From IMG/VR virus record IMGVR_UViG_3300047409_000248, positions 1-64,000 of that record: a DNA stretch of 64,000 nucleotides; one strand, 5' to 3'. The stretch comes from a virus. Each line of letters begins with the position of its first letter. The first letter of the stretch is position 1. Both the position numbers and the translations under genes were made by a program. Below, piece after piece: positions 17,982 to 25,340 of the stretch. A model generated the notes under the pieces. The model did no database searches, was not told where the DNA came from, and worked only from the letters and a program-made list of their open reading frames with translations.

Positions 17982-18177
17982 GGATTTTCGTTACCTTATC
18001 CATAATATTCTTGGCAAATTGCTCTGCATGATCCACATCCATGCCGAACCACGCCACTTCTGTTCCGAAGTGGACAACGATCTTTTCCTGATCAATGCCA
18101 ACTCTAATTACTAATTCCCCCTCATCATCGTCATTAAGTTTTCCTTGAGGAAAATTACCTGTCGGTCCTGCTTTCAT
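17965..18177 (-). CDS. Small conserved-type phage protein
   Basis: A 70-residue protein whose core (LVIRVGIDQEKIVVHFGTEV, then AWFGMDVDHAEQFAK) is a beta-rich pattern that I associate with small proteins near recombination genes in rhizobial phages. It overlaps the YqaJ start by 17 nt. Function unknown. Confidence 0.62.
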   Translation of the reverse strand: MKAGPTGNFPQGKLNDDDEGELVIRVGIDQEKIVVHFGTEVAWFGMDVDHAEQFAKNIMDKVTKIRGTHS

Positions 18178-18178
18178 T

Positions 18179-18646
18179 TTATGATCTCCCGGATGCAGTT
18201 GCGAGTTTTGGTAGTTTGAAATCTTTCTTCTGGCGGTCCCTGATCTTGATCTCCATCAGGAACCAGAGAGCAATATTGGCGAAGTTAGCTGCCAATTCCA
18301 AATAGCCAGCACCCTTGATGGTATCCGTGATAAGGAAAGTCCCATTGAAGAAGAGAAAGAATGTTCTAACGTAGAAGCTACCGCGCCCACCGGCCAGTAC
18401 AAGTCTATTGTAAGCTTCTGGTCCCTTATTCTGGAGGATATATCGAGGCAGTGAGATCAGCGTGCTACATAAGAATACCATGGCGCCGATCCACATGCTC
18501 TGGCGCTGGATGCATGACAGAACAACAATGGTCATATCCAGAAAGATGAACGTCGCCACGAACATCCCTGTCCAGTCAAAGACCCAGAGATAGAGATCAT
18601 TGATCCGGGCGACTAACCAAGCATCAGCCTTTTTGTAAATCTCCAT
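18179..18646 (-). CDS. Polytopic membrane protein
   Basis: A 155-residue protein from ATG 18646 (a longer frame would overlap the upstream gene). Four hydrophobic segments lie near residues 18-40, 47-68, 90-108 and 115-135, and the C-terminus is basic and cytoplasmic-looking (KIRDRQKKDFKLPKL). No transporter or holin signature was recognised. Confidence 0.65.
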   Translation of the reverse strand: MEIYKKADAWLVARINDLYLWVFDWTGMFVATFIFLDMTIVVLSCIQRQSMWIGAMVFLCSTLISLPRYILQNKGPEAYNRLVLAGGRGSFYVRTFFLFFNGTFLITDTIKGAGYLELAANFANIALWFLMEIKIRDRQKKDFKLPKLATASGRS

Positions 18647-18650
18647 GGCG

Positions 18651-19805
18651 TCATGCTGCCTTTGACTTCTTGACAAATTTACCGTTCTCGCGAATGGCTC
18701 CACGCCGCCGCGCCATGCCTTCCTTTCGGCCAGCAGCCCGAACACTAGGGAGATCGGAGCGTTCGATCAGACGATTGATCTTCTGGCCCTTGTTCATATG
18801 ATCGACCATCAGACGATAGAGTAGATCAGCCGCCGCTCCACCACCAGCAGAAAGCTTCTGAATAGTGGGATCAGTCAAAGGAAACGCCTTCAGCTTCAAG
18901 CGCTGCTTGGCGTCAATCACCAAACGATTTTTATCCCAGAAGTTTTCATGAAGTGTAAATACCTTGGCAATCATGTTGAGGAAGTTCGCTCGCAAATGCG
19001 TCGTCAGGTCTACATATTTGACGCCTTTGATACCCCAGATTTCATCGATCACTTCATAGAAGCGATAGATGTTATCGCGCAAAACCTGAATGCCGACTTC
19101 ATCAGCCACCCGAGCCAGCAATGGTGGGATCAAGGTAACGGAAGTAGTCGGCCCTACAGAAGCAATACCTCTAGATAGGTGCAGCGCCACCTTGCAGTAG
19201 GAAGAGGCCGTCATAAGCTCGTTGCGGCTCATGCGTTGGTTCCAGCAAACACGCCCATAAAGCGCAAAACTGGGATCATTGTGCGTGAGGCCATAGAGCG
19301 TAAGCAGCCCGTTACTTTCCTCGCGAGCATTGCGAAGAATGATATTGGGAGACATCGCAGTGCGGCGGACATTCAGCAACGTAAAGAGTTCCTTCTCACT
19401 CTCACGCGTGGTGCTGAAGCGAACTTCGGCGCCAATCCTGATAGAGGCGATATCGTCTGGATTATTGACGGCATACTTGCGGAGCGCGCTTACCCGCTGG
19501 AGACCGTCGATGATATAAACATCATCCTCCAGATAGAACATCTGGCCGCGCGTCGTAAACTTCTCGCCACGCATGCCCAGCATAATGTCAGGCAGGCGCG
19601 TATGGTTCTCTACTGCGGCGTAGATAGATGATTTCTGCTTGTTGGCATGCTCCAGAATTTCCCGCTGGTAATCACCAACACGAAGCTCCAGAAGTGCAGC
19701 CAGATCAAGCCAGCCGTGTGCAACAATAGTTCCGTCACCCTTGTCATCCAGAGTAGCGTTCTGGAGGCGAACGGCAACGATCTCCCTCTCATGCTTGGCA
19801 GCCAT
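18651..19805 (-). CDS. ParB/DGQR-like domain protein
   Basis: A 384-residue protein. Residues about 40-125 contain RVGDYQREI and YIIDGLQRVSALRKYA, the ParB/Srx-like nuclease-fold signature (DGxQR/DGLQR). The remaining helical part (residues 150-340) recalls the long DGQHR/DUF262-like proteins. The C-terminus is basic (MARRRGAIRENGKFVKKSKA). Its leader carries AAGAGGGAAA, the strong ribosome site used across this phage. A DNA- or nucleotide-acting role is likely but unproven. Confidence 0.72.
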   Translation of the reverse strand: MAAKHEREIVAVRLQNATLDDKGDGTIVAHGWLDLAALLELRVGDYQREILEHANKQKSSIYAAVENHTRLPDIMLGMRGEKFTTRGQMFYLEDDVYIIDGLQRVSALRKYAVNNPDDIASIRIGAEVRFSTTRESEKELFTLLNVRRTAMSPNIILRNAREESNGLLTLYGLTHNDPSFALYGRVCWNQRMSRNELMTASSYCKVALHLSRGIASVGPTTSVTLIPPLLARVADEVGIQVLRDNIYRFYEVIDEIWGIKGVKYVDLTTHLRANFLNMIAKVFTLHENFWDKNRLVIDAKQRLKLKAFPLTDPTIQKLSAGGGAAADLLYRLMVDHMNKGQKINRLIERSDLPSVRAAGRKEGMARRRGAIRENGKFVKKSKAA

Positions 19806-20031
19806 AGTGTTTCCCTCTTTGTATAAATCGAATAGCGCTAGCCGATATAGTTACCGCAACTATTCTCTATGCCTGACTGGGAGCGACCCACTTGGTGCAC
19901 CAATCTATATCGCAGGGTTAGTGGCGGCGCGTTGGAAAGGAACCGAGCCTTTCTCGGGGAATGTCCTCAGGTTACATTCCGACTGTCATCTCTCCCGGCT
20001 TTTCCTCCCCCGGGACGGCCTTGCGCCAAAC
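19806..20031. other. Intergenic stretch, no gene supported
   Basis: These 226 bp between two leftward genes hold the AAGAGGG leader of the ParB-like gene and a GC-rich segment (about 19960-20015) able to form short CCCGG/CCGGG stems on the minus strand. Frames crossing it lack coding character. A small RNA or processed spacer is possible, but I see no promoter-terminator pair that proves it. Confidence 0.35.
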
Positions 20032-20466
20032 TTATTCAGTGCTGAATTCCCGCACGCCTTCTATCAGATGATAGGGCGGACGCTTGTTCTTTACCACCTT
20101 CTTCTTTCCGTTGGGCGCCTTGGTCTTACTTTGCGTTTTTCCAGAACCACGGTGCGAAGGCTGCATCGGAGATAGCACATATACTCCGGGCATGAAATTG
20201 GTGCCACGATCAAACGCGACAATCTCCAGCCGCATGCTTTCAGGTGTATGATACCGAAACCACTTGTTCCTCACCTTCAAATAGGTTCGGCTTTTGTAGA
20301 CACGAACCGAAGTACATTTCGGTACCTGCCGCAAGCAAGCTCTGGCAGCGGCGCAACTGGAAGGCTCTTTAGACTTTCCAGCATTGATATCCTGACGGCT
20401 GATCTCGATCACAACGCGTGACTTTGCGTCATGAACCGGCATCCCGTCGATCTTCAAATTCTTCAT
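20032..20466 (-). CDS. Conserved-type basic phage protein
   Basis: A 144-residue protein starting MKNLKIDGMPVHDA and rich in basic residues. It has a CAAARACLRQVPKC pair of Cys and a beta-rich centre (SVRVYKSRTYLKVRNKWFRY). I recognise the pattern from uncharacterised phage proteins. It is the first gene after the strongest leftward promoter candidate in the region (20501-20528), and its ribosome site is TTAGAGGGAA. Confidence 0.66.
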   Translation of the reverse strand: MKNLKIDGMPVHDAKSRVVIEISRQDINAGKSKEPSSCAAARACLRQVPKCTSVRVYKSRTYLKVRNKWFRYHTPESMRLEIVAFDRGTNFMPGVYVLSPMQPSHRGSGKTQSKTKAPNGKKKVVKNKRPPYHLIEGVREFSTE

Positions 20467-20500
20467 CTAATTCCCTCTAAGTAAGGTTTCGATCCCACAC

Positions 20501-20528
20501 TAAATACACATTGGGTTTGGCATGTCAA
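20501..20528 (-). promoter_or_regulatory. Sigma70-type leftward promoter
   Basis: On the minus strand TTGACA (20523-20528) and TATTTA (20501-20506) are separated by 16 bp. The promoter points at the gene starting at 20466 and probably drives the leftward run towards 11.6 kb. The -35 overlaps TTTGGCATGTC (plus strand 20516-20526), an 11-mer repeated at 22477-22487, and flanking CCCAATTTGGG-type symmetry suggests operator control. Confidence 0.65.
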
Positions 20529-20541
20529 GCCCAATTTGGGT

Positions 20542-20652
20542 TTAAGGGCAATAGCCATCCAGCCAGCATCCTAATTGTACAGTAGCGATCAGAAGAAAGA
20601 GAATTCCCAGCGCAACAATCAAAGTGCCGCCAAATGTAGTGTTGCGGATCAT
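20542..20652 (-). CDS. 36-residue membrane peptide
   Basis: ATG 20652 overlaps the upstream stop in ATGA. The peptide has a short N-terminus (MIRNTTFGG), one TM helix (TLIVALGILFLLIATV) and a short Cys-containing tail (GCWLDGYC). It is small and hydrophobic and was probably missed by length cut-offs. Function unknown. Confidence 0.55.
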   Translation of the reverse strand: MIRNTTFGGTLIVALGILFLLIATVQLGCWLDGYCP

Positions 20653-21035
20653 TTGGGCTTTCCATCTGTCGATGTGTCCGAGTGGGTACCAGCCCCGCCG
20701 AGATCCAACGTCACCGATGGATCACTCTCTCCCGAGGGTAGAGAGCCTATGCGAAGCGGGGCTGATTGTGGTGTCGATGAGAGCGCAACAGCGACGAGCA
20801 CCTGTTGCAGGATCATGTCCTTGTAGGCCACATCATTTGTGATGAGCGCGGTTTCTATCCGGGCGAGACAAGCATCATCTAGCGGTCTTTGGGCATGACC
20901 GGCAAACTTCTGTAGGTAATGAGCGGCTTCACCTAGAGCATTTCGAACGTCAGCGCTGGGCATATCCTCTTGCAGATAGATCAGCGCCTGCGCCAACTCA
21001 TTCAGTCTCGCGGTCTCAGGAGAAATCTGGTTCAT
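20649..21035 (-). CDS. Hypothetical helical protein
   Basis: A 128-residue protein with a helical first 90 residues (LNELAQALIYLQEDM, then AALGEAAHYLQKF-like segments) and a disordered tail. It is the first leftward gene opposite the Cro-like repressor, and its leader has the phage ribosome site AAGAGGGAAA. The position facing the repressor suggests early expression under repressor control. Confidence 0.6.
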   Translation of the reverse strand: MNQISPETARLNELAQALIYLQEDMPSADVRNALGEAAHYLQKFAGHAQRPLDDACLARIETALITNDVAYKDMILQQVLVAVALSSTPQSAPLRIGSLPSGESDPSVTLDLGGAGTHSDTSTDGKPK

Positions 21036-21108
21036 TTCATTTCCCTCTTGTGTTGATCGTCAGTATACATTATGGGTATTGGTAGAGGCTTGGCAAGAGG
21101 ATATTAGC

Positions 21109-21306
21109 ATGCGACTTCGCGAATGGATGGATAAGACAAATACGGATGTTCTGAAGTTCGCAGAATTAACCGGATCATCAGTGCATACTGTAAAGAAGTG
21201 GCTGAAGAACCGAGAAAAAGACGGTAGAACACCAAGACCAGCCATGCAGGCCAAGATAAGGGCCGTAACCAAAGGTGATGTAATGCCCAATGATTGGGTG
21301 GCATAA
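21109..21306 (+). CDS. Cro/CI-type helix-turn-helix regulator
   Basis: A 65-residue protein from ATG 21109 (AGAGGA at 7 nt). Nearly all of it is a helix-turn-helix: MRLREWMDKTNTDVLKFAEL, then TGSSVHTVKKWLKN as recognition helix. It is transcribed divergently from the leftward block and in an operon with the GcrA homologue, which overlaps in TAATG. A Cro-like switch between the two directions is the natural reading. Confidence 0.78.
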   Translation: MRLREWMDKTNTDVLKFAELTGSSVHTVKKWLKNREKDGRTPRPAMQAKIRAVTKGDVMPNDWVA

Positions 21307-21824
21307 TGGCCGCCAAGGGCTCCAAGGGAGTATACTACGGCGATACGCCGTGGAACGAACGCACAATTAGTCATTTGAAATTATGGTGGGAACAAGGTTT
21401 AACGGCCACTGAGATTTCTATAAAGTTCTCTGAGATGGAGTATTCTATTACCAGAAACGCGGTAATAGGTAAGGCGCACAGGATGAGCTTCAAGCAGCCC
21501 CCACGGGGTATTTCCCCCAAGGCGCCACGACAGCGCCCCCGGAAGCGGATCATTTTGCCGCCAGCGGACCCGCGCGCCAAGGTCTGGTCCAGCAAGAAGA
21601 CCAAACTGCCCACCATCATCCAGACTAATATTCTGGATATGGACAACCCGGGCATCTCGATCATGGAGCTTCGAGATGATACCTGCCACGCCATTGTGCG
21701 GGACGGTACCTTCAACGCGCTTGCTACATACTGCGGTGTGAAGACGGAAGATAAAAGTTCTTACTGCCCAGCCCATGCTGAGCTTTTCTATCAGCCGCCT
21801 CAGGAACGTTCCCGTAGGCGCTAA
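21306..21824 (+). CDS. gcrA: GcrA-family cell-cycle regulator homologue
   Basis: A 172-residue protein from ATG 21306. The N-terminal 45 residues match the GcrA DNA-binding region (WNERTISHLKLWWEQGLTAT, then ITRNAVIGKAHRM). The C-terminus keeps the GcrA Cys/His block (DDTCHAIVRDGT, ATYCGVKTEDKSSYCPAHAE). In Caulobacter GcrA binds sigma70 and activates promoters with CcrM-methylated GANTC. A phage copy could redirect host RNA polymerase or host cell-cycle genes. It is coupled to the Cro-like gene. This is the best host marker in the window. Confidence 0.85.
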   Translation: MAAKGSKGVYYGDTPWNERTISHLKLWWEQGLTATEISIKFSEMEYSITRNAVIGKAHRMSFKQPPRGISPKAPRQRPRKRIILPPADPRAKVWSSKKTKLPTIIQTNILDMDNPGISIMELRDDTCHAIVRDGTFNALATYCGVKTEDKSSYCPAHAELFYQPPQERSRRR

Positions 21825-21915
21825 CGAGGCAGAGAAACGGCGGCTCGTTAATGGGGTTTACTCCGCGTCGTGACAGGTAGGAAAGACTCCCAACCCATCC
21901 TCAAAGGAACCATCC

Positions 21916-22380
21916 ATGCCCATTTCTCTCGGCGAGAAGACGACATCCATATTCAGTCAGTTACCGCTGGCATCCCTGAACAAACCTAACGGTTTATGCA
22001 CGTCTATCGTGGATGTGGATACGACTGACTTCGCGCCGGGGTGGTACAGCTTTTCAGGGAATTTCATGATCGCGGTATGGATTGGCCACGTCATGTACAC
22101 GCATCACATCGATATCGGAACCAGCCTGACGCCAGAGACTGCGCCAGCGGGCGGGGCTGGATTGGGCAACCACGATCCGGTTCAAGGCGATGCTGGCCCC
22201 GGAGGCAATGCGGTGACACTGCTTAAGCCGGTTGGTACCCGCCTCATCAAGATCGATAACCCGGGCATCCAGCATGTCTATCTACGCGCCCAAGTATACC
22301 ATAACGGCGCTAACATCGATGGCACCAATGCCTGTTATGGGTCTGGCTGCCTGAACTGGCACAAGATCGCGGAACTTTAA
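21916..22380 (+). CDS. Hypothetical beta-rich protein
   Basis: A 154-residue protein with beta-strand-like alternation, Gly-rich turns and an HHIDIG segment, ending GSGCLNWHKIAEL. There are AAAGGA bases before the ATG. The composition resembles small virion or decoration proteins, but it lies away from the virion genes beside the regulators. Its end overlaps 99 nt of the convergent minus-strand small gene. Confidence 0.6.
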   Translation: MPISLGEKTTSIFSQLPLASLNKPNGLCTSIVDVDTTDFAPGWYSFSGNFMIAVWIGHVMYTHHIDIGTSLTPETAPAGGAGLGNHDPVQGDAGPGGNAVTLLKPVGTRLIKIDNPGIQHVYLRAQVYHNGANIDGTNACYGSGCLNWHKIAEL

Positions 22381-22446
22381 TATAATAGGACGCTCTTCGC
22401 CCCTAAGCAGCCTGATTAATTCCATAATTTCTTCTTCATCGCTCAT
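22282..22446 (-). CDS. 54-residue acidic/helical protein, convergent overlap
   Basis: ATG 22446 follows a perfect AAGGAGGGAA ribosome site. The first 23 residues (MSDEEEIMELIRLLRGEERP) look strongly coding. The rest is antisense to the end of the gene at 21916-22380. The ribosome site and leader make a real gene likely; the true functional part may be only the N-terminal helix. Confidence 0.5.
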   Translation of the reverse strand: MSDEEEIMELIRLLRGEERPIILKFRDLVPVQAARPITGIGAIDVSAVMVYLGA

Positions 22447-22460
22447 CTGGGTTCCCTCCT

Positions 22461-22489
22461 TATTTGGAAGCCCAGATTTGGCATGTCCA
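22461..22489 (-). promoter_or_regulatory. Possible leftward promoter/operator with repeated TTTGGCATGTC
   Basis: On the minus strand TGGACA (22484-22489) and a weak CAAATA (22461-22466) are 17 bp apart. The plus-strand 11-mer TTTGGCATGTC (22477-22487) is identical to that at the promoter 20501-20528. A perfect TGAGCAATATTGCTCA inverted repeat lies just upstream (about 22502-22517). An operator shared by two leftward promoters flanking the Cro-like gene is plausible. Confidence 0.4.
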
Positions 22490-22590
22490 GAGATTTAAGT
22501 CTGAGCAATATTGCTCAACAGCCCCTACAAATATCAGGAGGCTTGGCAGGAAAGGGCGGCAAGTCATCCACTTGGCTGGGATGATCCCGG

Positions 22591-23034
22591 CTATTTACTA
22601 CCTTTGAGGAGTTGAAAGTTGGAACCTTGAATGATCCCTAGCCCTCCCCCGAACAAGGCCCGTTCCGCGACCACCAAGATCGCAATTAGAGCAAGTGCTC
22701 CAATGACATACTTTATGGGTACAGAGAGATTACCGGGCGCCAAGAAATCTATCACCATGTAGATGATATATAAAACCACCATCACTACGATAAGACCGAT
22801 AGCGAACTCGATTACAGCTACTGGCGTAATGGCCATGACGCCGCCGCCGCCAAATAAAACGCCTTTTATAGCAACCAGAAAGACCAATAGTGCAGTGCCG
22901 CCAACAGCATATCTGGCAATCAGCTTGAAGCGTTCGTCTGGCGCGATGAAGTCCAAGGCGAGAAAAATCAGGTAAACAATTATACACAACCCGACTACGG
23001 CTATCAGAAAGTCCATCAAGCCTGAGCCTGTCAT
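22591..23034 (-). CDS. Four-TM membrane protein built from an internal duplication
   Basis: A 147-residue protein with GGAGGGAA ahead of the ATG. Two halves of about 60 residues align: FLIAVVGLCIIVYLIF...LDFIAP...GVLFGGGG, and FAIGLIVVMVVLYIIY...IDFLAP...ALFGGGLG. Each half has two TM helices with the conserved DFxAP turn and LFGGG end. This is a tandem duplication of a two-TM unit. It could be a holin-like or pore protein; no named family was recognised. Confidence 0.7.
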   Translation of the reverse strand: MTGSGLMDFLIAVVGLCIIVYLIFLALDFIAPDERFKLIARYAVGGTALLVFLVAIKGVLFGGGGVMAITPVAVIEFAIGLIVVMVVLYIIYMVIDFLAPGNLSVPIKYVIGALALIAILVVAERALFGGGLGIIQGSNFQLLKGSK

Positions 23035-23075
23035 GGCGCATTCCCTCCGGGGGTGAAACTGTATAACAATACACC

Positions 23076-23456
23076 ATGGACCCGAAAAGTTCCCGTATCA
23101 CTTTGGACCTCTCCCTTCCACCCAGCGTCAACCGTTTGTGGAAGGTCAGCAATGGCAAGCTGTATCGCTCTCCGCAGTACATGCAATGGCTCAAGACGGC
23201 TGGGGTAGAACTTATCAGCCAAAAGCCCAAACTACCCTGCAAAGCCATCTCTGGCCCTTACAGCATGATCCTGAGATTGAAGCTAGGCGGCGCTAGCGAT
23301 CTGGACAATCGCATCAAGGCTGTGTCCGACCTGCTACAGGCGCACCAAATTATTCAGAACGATAATCTTTGTAGAAAGCTACTTGTGCTTTGGGATGAAA
23401 ATCTACCAGTAGCGTGCAGGGTGACGATTAGATCAATCCCTAGCCGTATTGACTGA
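23076..23456 (+). CDS. rusA: RusA-family Holliday junction resolvase
   Basis: A 126-residue protein starting with the RusA beta strand (ITLDLSLPPSVNRLWK). It contains the catalytic GASDLDNRIKAVSDLL motif, with acidic residues and the Lys expected for metal-dependent junction cleavage. It resolves recombination or replication intermediates before packaging. Its start lies head-to-head with the membrane gene at 23034. Confidence 0.9.
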   Translation: MDPKSSRITLDLSLPPSVNRLWKVSNGKLYRSPQYMQWLKTAGVELISQKPKLPCKAISGPYSMILRLKLGGASDLDNRIKAVSDLLQAHQIIQNDNLCRKLLVLWDENLPVACRVTIRSIPSRID

Positions 23457-23638
23457 CGCATATCTGTCATGCAGAATTCGCATATCAGACGAGCGGCTTC
23501 AGAAATGAAGCGGCCCCCGGTGCGGAGGGAAATCACACACCGAGGGCCAAACGCAAGTCGCGGGATACGGAAGCGCGCCCTGCTTACTGGGTAATATACC
23601 TAGTCGCATTCCGTTCCACAAGAGAGGATACGGAATGT
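23457..23638. other. Intergenic leader of the replication genes
   Basis: These 182 bp hold an imperfect GC-rich inverted segment (CCCCCGGTG ... CACCGAGGG, about 23513-23545) and AGAGAGGA before the next ATG. No convincing sigma70 promoter or gene is visible. It may be a leader RNA or an origin element next to the replication initiator. Confidence 0.3.
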
Positions 23639-24409
23639 ATGTCTGATATCTCCCAAAAGCTTTTTGAAATCGCCAGCATCGATCCGACCAGTTCCATTGG
23701 AATTGCTGTCAAGCAGCTTGCTGAGATGCAGGCAAAAGAGGAGCACAGAAAGGCTTCCCAAAGGGAGCGAACTAGGCGCTGCGTGGCCAAGGCAAACGTT
23801 AGCCTAACGGTGTGTGAGCCTAACGTTAGTTTAACGGTGGAGGCTGAAAACACCAATAAAATCAATACAGGAGACCGTTATCCTAACGTCGATGAGGTAT
23901 ATATATATAATACTATCCCTAGTAATAGTGTATTAGTAGTAGAAGAAAGTAAGAAAGAAGGAAGTAAGAAGAAGAGAGTAATATCGCGCGCGCGCGAGGC
24001 TGAGTTCCAGATCGAATTCGATGGAACAATCTGGCCAATGTACCCCAACAAGGTTTCAAAAAAAGACTCGCTGAAAGCATATTGCGCTGCACGCGAGAAG
24101 GTTCCCCTCCAGACCATTGCGGATGGTCTCCAGCGCTACATCTCCACAAAACCAGAATACCAAGATTGGTCGCACCTAGCGACATGGCTCAACAAGGAGC
24201 GATGGGAGGATGTCCAGAATGCCAACAGAGCTAACAAAACCAGAACCATGGCAGTTGCCCATTCGACTAGCGGAAGTGGCATGTTGGCCGCTCTGGGTAG
24301 AGGAGCGGCGCGTGTCCTTGAAGACGGTTTATCGAAACGGAGCGAAGATACCCCCGGCGTTTTTGCCTTCCCACCTATTGCCCACGCCAGAACAGCGAGC
24401 CGAAATTGA
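23639..24409 (+). CDS. Replication initiation (O-like) protein
   Basis: A 256-residue protein. The N-terminal part is charged. Residues about 125-190 hold the phage replication-protein pattern: FDGTIWPMYPNKVSKKDSLK, then a region ending LATWLNKERWEDV (a WLN-RW signature common in primosome-type phage proteins). The last 66 residues overlap the next gene by about 190 nt in another frame. It should load the host helicase with the following protein. The polypurine stretch 23935-23995 encodes a Lys/Arg-rich linker. Confidence 0.7.
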   Translation: MSDISQKLFEIASIDPTSSIGIAVKQLAEMQAKEEHRKASQRERTRRCVAKANVSLTVCEPNVSLTVEAENTNKINTGDRYPNVDEVYIYNTIPSNSVLVVEESKKEGSKKKRVISRAREAEFQIEFDGTIWPMYPNKVSKKDSLKAYCAAREKVPLQTIADGLQRYISTKPEYQDWSHLATWLNKERWEDVQNANRANKTRTMAVAHSTSGSGMLAALGRGAARVLEDGLSKRSEDTPGVFAFPPIAHARTASRN

Positions 24410-24854
24410 AAAATTCAGACAACATATCCTGACTAGGTTCCCGATGTATCTTGGCCCAGAGAGCGCTGCCAAGACTATGGCCACTATATCCAAGATGATC
24501 ATGGTGCTTGCTAGTAAGTCTGGTGGGGATGACGCTATGGAAGCTAGGGGAGAAGCCTACATGATGGCGCTGGAAGATATCCAATCATGGGCTGTAGAAG
24601 AGGCTGCGCGGAAGTGGTATCGCGGGGAATATGGATCAGAATATGATTATAAGTGGATGCCTGACCCAGCTACAATTCGATCTCTTGCCCATCAAGAGGC
24701 TTATAAAGTTCGTTCTGCCTTAGTGCTGGCAATCGATATTGGACTCGCCCAACCTCTTTTGGAAGAGCCGGATTACAGCGATGAATATCGCGCTAAAATG
24801 CTTGAGAAGCTTTCTCATCTAAAATTAGATTTAAAGGATAGTGAGATAAACTAA
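24219..24854 (+). CDS. Putative helicase-loader/P-like replication protein
   Basis: A 211-residue protein. ATG 24219 is preferred because GGGAGG lies 9 nt upstream; an ATG at 24210 is in the same frame. The body is helical (LLPTPEQRAEIEKFRQHILT, then EAARKWYRGEYGSEYDYKWM, PDPATIRSL). Position after an O-like initiator and size suggest a loader or replication accessory protein. It overlaps the previous gene by about 190 nt in the +1 frame, which is unusual. Confidence 0.6.
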   Translation: MPTELTKPEPWQLPIRLAEVACWPLWVEERRVSLKTVYRNGAKIPPAFLPSHLLPTPEQRAEIEKFRQHILTRFPMYLGPESAAKTMATISKMIMVLASKSGGDDAMEARGEAYMMALEDIQSWAVEEAARKWYRGEYGSEYDYKWMPDPATIRSLAHQEAYKVRSALVLAIDIGLAQPLLEEPDYSDEYRAKMLEKLSHLKLDLKDSEIN

Positions 24855-25084
24855 TGAAATATTATACAGGACCGATCGAAGAAGTTCGCCCCGGAGATAT
24901 ATTAACCGCTGAGCGCCAGCTTGAATATCGTGAATATATGGCCAAGAAACATAATATGAAAAATATTAAACTGTGGGGACCTAACGAGACCTACAAGGAT
25001 AGCGGCGCTAGACCTTTCGCCGTTAATATCTCTCCTGCTAAGCCTCTTCCTAAACAACCAGAAGAACCTAACCCGTTTGAATGA
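24854..25084 (+). CDS. Small hydrophilic protein
   Basis: A 76-residue protein coupled by TAATG to the previous gene. It is charged throughout and ends KPLPKQPEEPNPFE; a DPNPFEEG end occurs in the protein at 36338. Its 3' end overlaps the convergent minus-strand gene by 17 nt. Function unknown. Confidence 0.58.
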   Translation: MKYYTGPIEEVRPGDILTAERQLEYREYMAKKHNMKNIKLWGPNETYKDSGARPFAVNISPAKPLPKQPEEPNPFE

Positions 25085-25340
25085 ATTCCATGGCGCTGGT
25101 GATTTCTTCTTCCGAGAAATCGCTAGGAGTTTCAGCCCGGCCATACCAAGGCCTGTCAATTGTCCAATCTGGAGCTTGATACATCACTGTCCAGCCATTA
25201 CCTAAATCCTCGCAATGCCGCATACTGCCTTCTGGCAGTATGGTATCCAAAGCGTACAATCTCTTTCCATCCTTTGAGACTTTGTGTGCATATCTCTGGT
25301 TCATGGTAGAAATTCGATTGATGATCCATTCTTCAACCAT
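25068..25340 (-). CDS. Small accessory protein with shared C-terminal helix motif
   Basis: A 90-residue protein with GGAGATAATCA before ATG 25340. The middle is beta-rich and aromatic (NGWTVMYQAPDWTIDRPW). It ends FSEEEITSAMEFIQTG, one of ten copies in this window of a short C-terminal helix motif (acidic cluster, I/Y-x-x-A-x-E-I/L/F-I/M). The body is unlike the other carriers. Function unknown. Confidence 0.62.
   Translation of the reverse strand: MVEEWIINRISTMNQRYAHKVSKDGKRLYALDTILPEGSMRHCEDLGNGWTVMYQAPDWTIDRPWYGRAETPSDFSEEEITSAMEFIQTG

Noticed and set aside
19179-19631. Plus-strand frame of about 150 codons
   Set aside because: Antisense to the ParB/DGQR-like gene, whose DGLQR motif is intact.
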